Assembly (NCBI RefSeq): GCF_016804325.1
Contig: NZ_CP043627.1
Location: 158,501 to 222,500, forward strand
Origin: Methylobacterium aquaticum
Lineage (GTDB): Bacteria > Pseudomonadota > Alphaproteobacteria > Rhizobiales > Beijerinckiaceae
Direction: 5' to 3'
DNA length: 64,000 bases
Shown: one piece after another, positions 54,851 through 62,579 of the stretch
Position numbering within the stretch: position 1 is the stretch's first letter
How the letters are laid out: every line of letters starts with the position of its first letter
Notes under the pieces: generated by a model
What the model saw: only the letters and a program-made list of their open reading frames with translations
Databases searched by the model: none
What the model was told of the DNA's origin: nothing
Program-made: the position numbers and the translations under genes

Positions 54851-55804
54851 ATGAGCAAGGGCTTCGCCAGCCAGGGCGACCTCGCCGAGAAGCAGGAAAC
54901 CTTCTCTGAACTGGCGCCGGGCGTCTACGCGCTCACCGCCGAGGGCGATCCGAATTCCGGCATCGTGGTCGGCGACGATTCGGTGCTGGTGATCGACGCC
55001 CGCGCCACCCCGCGCATGGCCGGCGACCTGGTGCGGCGCGTTCGCGCGGTCACCGACAAGCCGATCCGCCACGTGCTGCTGACGCATTACCACGCCGTGC
55101 GGGTGCTCGGCGTCGCCGGCTATCCGGACCGGGTCAACGTCATCGCTAGCGACGTCGCCCGGGCGATGATCGTCGAGCGCGGGCAGCAGGACATGGATTC
55201 GGAGATCCAGCGCTTCCCGCGGCTGTTCCGCGGGCGCGAGGAGATTCCGGGCCTGACCTGGCCGACGCTGACCTTCCACGGCGAGATGACCCTCTGGCTC
55301 GGCTCGCGCGAGGTGCGGATCATCCATGCCGGGCGCGGCCACACCGCCGGCGACACCATCGCGTGGCTGCCGAAGGAGAAGGTTCTGTTCTCCGGCGACC
55401 TCGTCGAATACGGCGCCACCCCGTATTGCGGCGACGCGCATTTCCAGGACTGGCCCGCCACCCTCGACCGGCTGGAGGCGCTTGGGCCCGCCGCCCTGGT
55501 GCCGGGCCGCGGCGAGGCGCTGACGACGCCTGACCGGATCCGCGAGGGCCTGGAGGGCACCCGCGCCTTCCTGCGCGACCTCTACGCCATCGCCCGCGAG
55601 GGGGTGGCGGCCGGCCAGGACCTCAAGACGGTCTATACCCGGGCGATGACCGAGATGCGGCCCAAATACGGGCACTGGGTCATCTTCGAGCATTGCATGC
55701 CCTTCGACGTCAGCCGCGCCTACGACGAGGCCAAGGGCATCGACACGCCGCGGATCTGGACTGCCGAGCGCGACATCGAGATGTGGCGGGCGCTGGAGGG
55801 CTGA
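54851..55804 (+). CDS. MBL-fold hydrolase-like protein
   Basis: A 317-residue metallo-beta-lactamase-fold protein. The first metal motif HxHxDH is degenerate: THYHAVR has His79 and His81 but Val83 and Arg84 in place of Asp and His. The later metal histidine (GRGHTAGDT, about 162) and the aspartate (FSGDLVE, about 180) are present. Metal binding may therefore be incomplete. The gene is the first of the MarR-controlled operon, followed by the frameshifted FAD monooxygenase and DUF2783, so it probably acts on the hydroxylated product. Its chemistry is unknown. Confidence 0.82.
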   Translation: MSKGFASQGDLAEKQETFSELAPGVYALTAEGDPNSGIVVGDDSVLVIDARATPRMAGDLVRRVRAVTDKPIRHVLLTHYHAVRVLGVAGYPDRVNVIASDVARAMIVERGQQDMDSEIQRFPRLFRGREEIPGLTWPTLTFHGEMTLWLGSREVRIIHAGRGHTAGDTIAWLPKEKVLFSGDLVEYGATPYCGDAHFQDWPATLDRLEALGPAALVPGRGEALTTPDRIREGLEGTRAFLRDLYAIAREGVAAGQDLKTVYTRAMTEMRPKYGHWVIFEHCMPFDVSRAYDEAKGIDTPRIWTAERDIEMWRALEG

Positions 55805-55885
55805 CCTCCCGCCGGCTCGAACGAGAGAGCGACGCCCGGATCAACCGGGCGCGTCCTGAACGAGGGAAACGCCGAGAGGCCGCCG

Positions 55886-57534
55886 ATGAGCACGCCCCGC
55901 TATGCCTCCGTCGCACCACCGGAACTCACCGGCGGGAGCCAGCGCCGGCCGGTCGTGGTGATCGGTGCCGGGCCGGTCGGCCTCACCTGCGCCATCGATC
56001 TCGCGACCCGCGGGGTGCCGGTGGTGGTGCTCGACGACGACGACACCGTCGCGACCGGCAGCCGGGCGATCTGCTGGGCCAAGCGCACCCTGGAGATCTG
56101 GGACCGGCTCGGCGTGGGGAGCCGCATGGTCGAGAAGGGCGTGACCTGGAACACCGGCCGCGTCTTCCACGGCGCGCGGGAGCTCTACCGCTTCGACCTC
56201 CTGCCCGAGGGCGGGCACCGGCGCCCGGCCTTCGTCAACCTCCAGCAATATTACGTCGAAGAGTTTCTGGTCGACCGGACCAGGGATTTTCCGGAGCTGA
56301 TTGCCTTACGCTGGAAGAACGCCGTCACCGACCTCGCCCAGACCGGCGACGGCGTGCGCCTCACCGTGGAGTCTCCGCACGGCACCTACCAGGTGGAAGC
56401 CGCCTGGGTGATCGCCGCCGACGGCGCCCGGTCGCCGACCCGCACCCGGATGGGCCTGCCCTTCCCCGGCCAGCGCTTCGAGGAGCGCTTCCTCATCGCC
56501 GACGTGACGATGCAGGCCGGCTTCCCGACCGAGCGCCTGTTCTGGTTCGAGCCGACCTTCCATGCCGGCCAGAGCGCGCTGATGCACCGCCAGCCCGACG
56601 ACGTCTTCCGCCTCGACTTCCAGCTCGGCCCCGATGCCGATCCCGAACTGGAACGGCAGCCCGACCGGGTGATGCCGCGGGTGCGGGCGGTGGTCGGCGC
56701 GGACACGCCCGTGGCTCTCGAATGGTGCTCGGTCTACAGCTTCCGCTGCGCGAGGCTCGAGCGCTTCGTCCACGGACGAGTGATCTTCGCCGGCGACAGC
56801 GCCCATGTGGTGAGCCCGTTCGGGGCCCGGGCGGCAATGGCGGCGTGCAGGATGCCGACAACCTGTGCTGGAAGCTCGCCCTGGTCCTGGCCGGCGAGGC
56901 GCCCGAATCGCTGATCGCCACCTACGACGAGGAGCGCGGTCGGGCCGCCGACGAGAACATCCTGCATTCGAGCCGCACCACCGCCTTCATGACCCCGCGC
57001 ACCGGAGCCGAACGCGGCTTGCGCGACGGCGTTCTGGCGCTCGCCGCCGAGGCGCCCTTCGCCCGCGCCCTCCTCAATGCCGGACGCCTCTCGCGGCCCT
57101 GCTCCCTCGCCGGCCTGTCGTTGCAGACACCCGATGCAGACCCGTTTTCCGGCGGCCCCGAACCCGGCACGACCTGTCCCGACGCGCCGGTCACCGATGC
57201 CGAGGGCCGGCCCGCCTGGCTGCTCGACCGGCTCGGCGGGTCGTTCACGCTCCTGCTCTTCGCCGGTGAGCCGTTGCCGGACCTCGCGCCGCTGGCGGGC
57301 CTCGGCCTGCGCCTCGTCGTGGTGAGTCCCCTCCCCGTTCCGGGCGCCGAGACCGTCCACGACCCGGACGGCCTGGCCGCCGCCCGCTACGATGCCGCGC
57401 CCGGCACCGCCTACCTGATCCGCCCCGATGCCCACGTGGCGGCCCGCTTCGCGACCCCCGATCCCGTTGCCGTCGTGCAGGCCGTCGCCCGCGCCACAGG
57501 CCGCCCCGCCTCCGCCGTCCGGGAGGCCGCGTGA
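55886..57534 (+). pseudogene. FAD-dependent aromatic-type monooxygenase, frameshifted
   Basis: A group A flavin monooxygenase (PheA/TfdB family). The N-terminal FAD site is GAGPVG (27-32), with the DG motif in IAADGARSPTRTRMG and the second FAD motif GRVIFAGDSAHVVSPFGAR; beyond this the frame moves by one, and the remainder NGGVQDADNLCWKLALVLAG to the C-terminal thioredoxin-like domain is in another frame. The break is at the GGG run 56829-56831; adding one base gives a complete 549-residue protein. The gene overlaps the DUF2783 gene (TGATG). It probably hydroxylates an aromatic substrate with NAD(P)H. The lesion may be a real mutation or a sequencing indel. Confidence 0.85.
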
Positions 57535-57767
57535 TGGCGCTCCGGCAGGATGACGGCTTCCGCGGCCGGGCCGACGACGTCTACGAGATCCTGGTCAGCG
57601 CCCATCGCGACCTTGACGAGGCCGAGAGCGCGGCGCTCATGACCCGTCTCGTCCTGATCCTCGCGAACGAGGTCGGCGATCCCGATGTGATCCGCGAGGC
57701 GGTCGCGCTGGCGCGGCGGACCTCGCAGGTGGGGACGGTCACGGATTCAAGTCCAGCGAGCGTCTGA
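57534..57767 (+). CDS. DUF2783 domain protein
   Basis: A 77-residue helical protein (MALRQDDGFRGRADDVYEIL, then ILANEVGDPDVIREAVALAR). DUF2783 proteins commonly lie beside FAD-dependent monooxygenases and MBL-fold proteins, as here. It starts with the ATG that overlaps the stop of the monooxygenase gene. Its function is unknown, possibly a small partner of the monooxygenase. It converges with the next gene and overlaps it by 29 bases. Confidence 0.82.
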   Translation: MALRQDDGFRGRADDVYEILVSAHRDLDEAESAALMTRLVLILANEVGDPDVIREAVALARRTSQVGTVTDSSPASV

Positions 57768-58329
57768 ACTCCTCGAAGGTTGGGCTCGGCGAAGGGGGTG
57801 AAGGCGTCGCCGGGAAACGCCGCGCCAGTTCCTCCGCGGAGAGAAAGCAGTCGCCGCAGGCATCGACGACCCAGCCGCCGTGGCGATTCCAGAGGTCGAT
57901 GCCTGTGGAGCCTGCCGCTTTGAAGCGGATCGGGTGGGCCGATTCACCCCAGAGCGGATCGCTGTGATCGGCAATCCAGACCAGGGTGCCCGCATTGAGC
58001 GTCACTTCCGGGATCAGCCCGTTCTTCTTCACGCGGGTCACGACCGTCATGCACAGGCCTTCGCGGCAACCGGCTTCGACCCGCAGGATCAGCATGCCGT
58101 ATTGACTCCAGAGAGGGCCGTCGATGATCCGGGTTGCATCGATCGCCACGGCGGCATCGGCGGGCCTCATGATCCGCAGCAGATCGGCGACGCGCTCCCG
58201 AAGCTCGGCCGGAACCGGATCCTTGATGACGAGGCCTGCACTCCCCGCTTTGAGCGGGCTCACGCCGACCGAGATCGCCATGGCAGTGAGAATGACGGTG
58301 AGGATTACCCCCAGTCTGGTCATCGGCAT
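57739..58329 (-). CDS. Secreted hypothetical protein
   Basis: A 196-residue protein with a signal peptide or N-terminal anchor (about 5-28). Visible features are cysteines in EAGCREGLCMTV and in VVDACGDCFLSAEELA, possibly two disulfides, and a proline/serine-rich C-terminus (PATPSPPSPSPTF). I do not recognise the family. It lies 46 bases downstream of repC on the same strand and overlaps the DUF2783 gene tail-to-tail. It may be cotranscribed with repC, but no replication role is suggested. Confidence 0.6.
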   Translation of the reverse strand: MPMTRLGVILTVILTAMAISVGVSPLKAGSAGLVIKDPVPAELRERVADLLRIMRPADAAVAIDATRIIDGPLWSQYGMLILRVEAGCREGLCMTVVTRVKKNGLIPEVTLNAGTLVWIADHSDPLWGESAHPIRFKAAGSTGIDLWNRHGGWVVDACGDCFLSAEELARRFPATPSPPSPSPTFEEFRRSLDLNP

Positions 58330-58375
58330 CGCTCGTCTTCAGGAGACAGTCGCTTCGGGATCGTCGTGCATCCCG

Positions 58376-59653
58376 TCATCCATGGAGGCCGGCCGCTCGC
58401 AGCCTCCCCGGAATCGTCGATCTGGGGAGCGGTCCCGCGACGGCTGAAGCAGATATTCGGGTCTCCTGCCGCATTCGCCATAGCGCCATCACCATCGGCC
58501 AGGCCGAAAACCGGCCGGCACGCGCCTTCTCGGCAAGGTCGCGCAGATAGGCCCCTGGGGCCGCAATCGTCGGCCCACGCTGCAGGATACAGGCGAGCAC
58601 TACCGCCGCCTGCTCCTCACCCATCGCCTCGACCGCCATGCTCCACGCAGGCAGTCCGATCCCGAGGCTCGCCCGAACGACCGTGGCCGTGCCGAGGAAG
58701 TCCCGCCAGTTGGCGATCCCGTGACGGGCGTAAGCTGCGATGTCCGGGCACGCCTCGAGCACCAGCCCGAGCGGCAACGCGCGGTCGTTCGGCACTACGC
58801 TCTCCGCGAGGGGCGCTGCGACCTTGTCCTCCCGTCCCCGCAAACCCCGTTCAAGATTCTGGAAAGACTCAGGTTTTGAACTCTGATGGTGACAGCCGAC
58901 CTGGGACTCACAGGCGTCCATTTTTCGGAATTCCGTCGATTCCGCTAGGCACTTATCCACCGCGGCACGCAAACCGCGCAGCCCCTCGGCCACCTCGGCC
59001 AGCATCGCGTTGCCGGCCGAGCGCGGCGGCATGGAGCCGGCTCCATGCAATTGCGCCTCGATTTCGTCCCACGCCCCGCTCAGTCCCGTCTCCCGGGCGA
59101 AGGCGACGATCTTGGCGATGTCCCGCCGCAGCAGCGAGATCTCCTCCCGCAGGAGCGCCCGTGCCCTGGCGGCCGCCCTGACCTCTCCGGCCAGCGCCTC
59201 GAACTCGCCGGCCCGGGCCACAAGGGGCGAGAGGTCGAAGCCGAAGGCCTGCTCGATCTGCCCGCCCTCGCCGCGCCGCGCGTAGCGCTTGCCGTTGGGG
59301 CTGTCGCGGCGGATCACCAATCCGGCCTCGACGAGCTGCGTCAGCGCCCGCCGCAGCGTCGTCGGCGACGGCCCGTGGGCGCGCACCGACAATTCGCGGT
59401 TCGACGGGAAGACCACGAGGTCGGGCCCCGGCACCAGAGCGGTCTCGGGATGGAAGCTGAGCAGGGCCGAGAGTACGGCGAGTGCCCGGTCCCCGATCCC
59501 GAGGCGCTGCTTGGCCTCGGTCAGGTTGCGGAAGGTGCGCCATTTGTGGCTGGCGGCCTCGTCCGGGCACGCTTTCGCCGCCGCCTGCGCCGCCATCATG
59601 GCGAGCGACAACGGCCGCCGCCCGAAGGGCGTCGTCGGTTGAATCCGTGACAT
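58376..59653 (-). CDS. repC: RepC replication initiator
   Basis: Replication initiator of the repABC family, 425 residues. It begins MSRIQPTTPFGRRPLSLAMM, the conserved TTPFGRRP start of RepC, and contains the winged-helix DNA-binding part (RNLTEAKQRLGIGDRALAVL, then SNRELSVRAHGPSPTTLRRAL). A low-complexity hinge (about 255-295) leads to a C-terminal domain with LGLVLEACPDIAAYARHGIANWRDFL. RepC binds an origin within its own gene. An antisense RNA is encoded opposite its leader. The ATG at 59653 is chosen because it gives the family start; a farther in-frame ATG at 59704 overlaps the antisense promoter. Confidence 0.93.
   Translation of the reverse strand: MSRIQPTTPFGRRPLSLAMMAAQAAAKACPDEAASHKWRTFRNLTEAKQRLGIGDRALAVLSALLSFHPETALVPGPDLVVFPSNRELSVRAHGPSPTTLRRALTQLVEAGLVIRRDSPNGKRYARRGEGGQIEQAFGFDLSPLVARAGEFEALAGEVRAAARARALLREEISLLRRDIAKIVAFARETGLSGAWDEIEAQLHGAGSMPPRSAGNAMLAEVAEGLRGLRAAVDKCLAESTEFRKMDACESQVGCHHQSSKPESFQNLERGLRGREDKVAAPLAESVVPNDRALPLGLVLEACPDIAAYARHGIANWRDFLGTATVVRASLGIGLPAWSMAVEAMGEEQAAVVLACILQRGPTIAAPGAYLRDLAEKARAGRFSAWPMVMALWRMRQETRISASAVAGPLPRSTIPGRLRAAGLHG
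58850..58965. other. Candidate replication origin inside repC
   Basis: This part of repC is poorer in GC than its surroundings and encodes the hinge. It contains TTATCCACC (58953-58961), which matches the DnaA box TTATCCACA at 8 of 9 positions. In repABC replicons the origin lies inside repC in such an AT-rich stretch, so this is the likely oriV. No iterons are seen. Confidence 0.55.
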
Positions 59654-59706
59654 GGGGATGCCTGTCGTCAGGCAACAGAAAAGGGTTCGCCGAATCGGCG
59701 CCACGC

Positions 59707-59735
59707 TTGACAGATTATGCCGGATTGGGTTCTCT
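59707..59735 (+). promoter_or_regulatory. Promoter of the antisense RNA
   Basis: A consensus -35 TTGACA (59707-59712) with a 17-base spacer to a weak -10 TTCTCT (59730-59735), reading rightwards and opposite to the repA-repC transcript. Confidence 0.65.
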
Positions 59736-59741
59736 CAGGCT

Positions 59742-59797
59742 GCCAGGCACTAAAGAGAAGGGCTTCCGGGGCGTCGCTTCGGGGGCCTTTTTCTTTT
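59742..59797 (+). ncRNA. Counter-transcribed RNA of the rep cassette
   Basis: Predicted antisense RNA of about 56-59 nt, transcribed rightwards between repA and repC, opposite the repC leader. It ends in a strong hairpin (GGCTTCCGGGGC and GCTTCGGGGGCC, 59761-59787) followed by TTTTTCTTTT. Size, place and terminator match the ctRNAs of repABC plasmids, which repress repC and set copy number and incompatibility. Confidence 0.75.
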
Positions 59798-59909
59798 GCC
59801 GGATCGATCCTTTCTGGGTTCGGGTTGCGGGAAACCGCCGAAGCGGGGTCAAAAGGTGCCGCGTGTCGCGGCTGTCATCCGGGAGGGGACCCCGGGATGA
59901 GGGAACGGC

Positions 59910-61115
59910 TCACGCGACACGGCCCCAGGCCCGCGCGATCTCGCCGGTAATCTCGGCATTCACCGCATCCAGCGCCTCGACCGTCCGGTCGTAGGCCTGC
60001 CGCGAAAGACTCTCGCGGCCCGCCTCGTACAGCGTGCGGCCGGAGGCGCCGGCCTCAGCGATCGCGGGCGAGAGCGGCACCGCATGCGTCATCACCTGCT
60101 CGCCGAACAACGACCGCAACAGACCGACGATCTGGGTCTGCGGCCCGTCATGCGGCTCGTAGCGGGTGACGAGGTAGCGCAGGAAATCGGGCTGCACGTC
60201 TCCCCCGGCGTCGCGCACCGCGCCGAGAAGGTCGGCGGTCATCCGCAGCGCGCCCGACATCCCGGCGAGATCCGCCATCTGCGGCTGCACCGTCACCAGG
60301 ATGCCGGTCGCGGCGCAGAGCGCCCCGAGGGTCAGGGCGCCGAGCTGCGCCGCGCAATCGACCACCACCACGTCGTAGGCGTCGGCGAGGCCCGCCAGCG
60401 CCTCGCCGACGCGGCCGACCGTTCCCTCCAGCGCGGCGCCGTGCTCGCAGGCCATCAGTTCGAGATGGCCGGGCACCAGATCGATGCCCGGAAAATGCGT
60501 GTGCCGCAGGATGTCCTTCAGCGGGCGCTCGGCCCCGTCGCGCCGCACCGCGCCGTAGAGCGTCTGGCTTACCCCGACATCGAGGCCGGGCCGGCAGCCG
60601 AACAGGCCCGAGAGTGCCGCCTGCGGGTCGAGATCGACCGCGAGCACGCGAAAGCCCTGCAACGCCAGGTATTGCGCCAGATGCGCCGCCGCGGTGGTCT
60701 TGCCCGACCGGCCCTTGACGTTGGTGACGGCGACGACCTGCAGGTGCTCCCCGGCCCGGCGGTGGCGCAAGTACCCCGGCCGCGTCCGCGCGAGGCGCCG
60801 GCGCAGGTCGTTGATCTGGCCCAAGGTGAATTGCCGCCGGCCCGCCGGCCCCTTCTCGGGCTCCAGCGCCTCGTCGGACAGGATCAGCTGGCGCAGATAG
60901 GCGTCGGTGATGCCGATCAGCCGCGCCGCCTCACCGGTCGGGAAGCGGCGCAACTCGCGCCGGGGCGCCGGCGGGCTGAACCGCTCGCCGACCCGGGCGA
61001 GCTGGCACGTCAAGGCGTCGGCATGGGCCGCGAACACGGCGTCGAACGGCGCGGAGGCACGCTCGTGCGGCGCTCCCTCCATCCTGACGATCCGACCTTC
61101 GGCAGCCTTCGACAT
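59910..61115 (-). CDS. repA: RepA partitioning ATPase (repABC family)
   Basis: ParA-type partition ATPase of the repABC family, 401 residues. The N-terminal HTH region (about 55-105) includes FPTGEAARLIGITDAYLRQL; the ATPase has a deviant Walker A VKGRSGKTT with Lys134, Arg136 and Lys139 (family usually KGGSGKTT), then AVDLDPQAALSGLFG and VVVDCAAQL. It segregates the replicon and represses the operon together with RepB, which is missing here. The start at 61115 is used; the internal ATG 33 bases downstream is also possible. It is 256 bases from repC with the antisense RNA in between. Confidence 0.92.
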   Translation of the reverse strand: MSKAAEGRIVRMEGAPHERASAPFDAVFAAHADALTCQLARVGERFSPPAPRRELRRFPTGEAARLIGITDAYLRQLILSDEALEPEKGPAGRRQFTLGQINDLRRRLARTRPGYLRHRRAGEHLQVVAVTNVKGRSGKTTAAAHLAQYLALQGFRVLAVDLDPQAALSGLFGCRPGLDVGVSQTLYGAVRRDGAERPLKDILRHTHFPGIDLVPGHLELMACEHGAALEGTVGRVGEALAGLADAYDVVVVDCAAQLGALTLGALCAATGILVTVQPQMADLAGMSGALRMTADLLGAVRDAGGDVQPDFLRYLVTRYEPHDGPQTQIVGLLRSLFGEQVMTHAVPLSPAIAEAGASGRTLYEAGRESLSRQAYDRTVEALDAVNAEITGEIARAWGRVA

Positions 61116-61313
61116 CTACGCTTTCGAGCCTCATCCGAGCTTATCGGCGTAGGTTGGCCGGCTCAGCGGTCGATGAGTCAAGCGTTAAGCCCGGGGCTCT
61201 CCGATTCAGGAGTCGACAACCTTTTCTCCACAGGAGTCAGGCTCTTCGCTCCTGAAGTGTTGGTACCGAAGCCCCGAATCGTGCGTTGGCGGGGAATCGA
61301 TCGGCCTCGAGAA

Positions 61314-62523
61314 TCAGGGGCCGGCCCGCAGGCGGTCGAGCAGCGCGGCATCGGCGTAGCCGTCCGCCACCAGCCCGGCATTCGCCTGGTACGCCCGGAT
61401 CGCCGCCCGGCTGCGCGGCCCGATCCGCCCGTCGATGCCGCCGACCGGATGACCCTTCGCCTCGAGGGCGGCCTGGATCTCCCGCCGCTCGTCGAGGCTG
61501 AGGGGTCGGTCGCCCCGGGCCAGGCTTGCACGAAGCCCGGCTCCCCGCGCAATCGATCGGCAAGGTGCGCCACCGCCAGTGCGTAGGAGAAGGCGGCATT
61601 GTAGCCGAGCAAGGCCTGGAAGTTCGGCCGCAGCAGGAAGGCCGGACCGCGGGCGCCGGCGGGCAGCACCAGGCGGGCGGTGTCGGTGTCGGCCCCGATC
61701 GTCCGGCCGGCGGGCGTCACCCCGAGCGCGCGCCACTCCGCAACGGACCGCATCGTCGTCTCGTCGGCCAGGCGATGATCGAAGCCCGCCGGCAGCACGA
61801 CCTCGCCGCCCCAGCCCTCGCCGGGGCGCCACCCCAGGCTCCTCAGATAATGCGCCGTCGAGGCGAGCGCGTCCGGCGCCGAGGTCCAGATGTCGGCCCG
61901 CCCATCGCCGTCGAAGTCGAGGGCGTGGCGCAGGTAAGTCGTCGGCATGAACTGGGTATGGCCCATCGCGCCGGCCAGGAACCGGTCAGGCGCTCCGGCA
62001 CCGTGCGGCCGAGGTCGAGGATGCGCAGGGCCGCAACCAGCTCCTCGGTCCAGGTCGCGACCCGCCTGTCGCCCGAGCAGGCCAGGGTGGCCAGCGAGCG
62101 CAGGACCGGCCGCACCTTGCGGGGATCGTTCAGGACGCCGCCATAGCCCGATTCGATGCCCCAGATCGCCACCAGCACGTGCCGGTCGATGCCGGAGGTC
62201 GCCTCGATCGCCGGCAGGCTCGCCTCCGCGGCGAGCTTCGCGCGGCCGTCGGTCACTGCCTCGGCGCTGACCGCAGAATCGAGATAGGCCCAGATCGGCT
62301 TCTCGAACTCCGCCTGCCTGTGGGTCGCGGCCAGCACGTCCGGATCGGGGGTGAGCCCGGCCAGCTGCGCCTCCGCCAGGGATGGCGTCACCCCCTGCTC
62401 TTTGGCCCGGGCGACGAGGCCGGACAGGCAGGCGGCCATCGCCGGCTCGTCGGCCGCCGGCGGGGTCTGGGCCCAGGCGGAAGGCGCCGCGAGAAGCCAC
62501 AGGAGCGCGATCGGCACCCGCAT
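61314..62523 (-). pseudogene. Lytic murein transglycosylase (MltB type), two frameshifts
   Basis: A soluble lytic transglycosylase with a signal peptide (1-19, ending in SAWAQ). The catalytic Glu124 is in IWGIESGYGG, followed by DPRKVRPVLRSLATLAC. The frame breaks near 61975 and continues with AGAMGHTQFMPTTYLRHALD and DGDGRADIWTSAPDALASTAHYL; a second break near 61513-61519 is followed by PLSLDERREIQAALEAKGHP and the peptidoglycan-binding domain to the end. One base added at each break gives a 403-residue protein. Both breaks lie at G/C runs. The enzyme would cleave peptidoglycan. Confidence 0.85.
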
Positions 62524-62579
62524 CGAAGAGCCTCCGTGGTGAGTGTCGGTGAAAGGCGCGGCCGAGCCGGGACCGGTGG

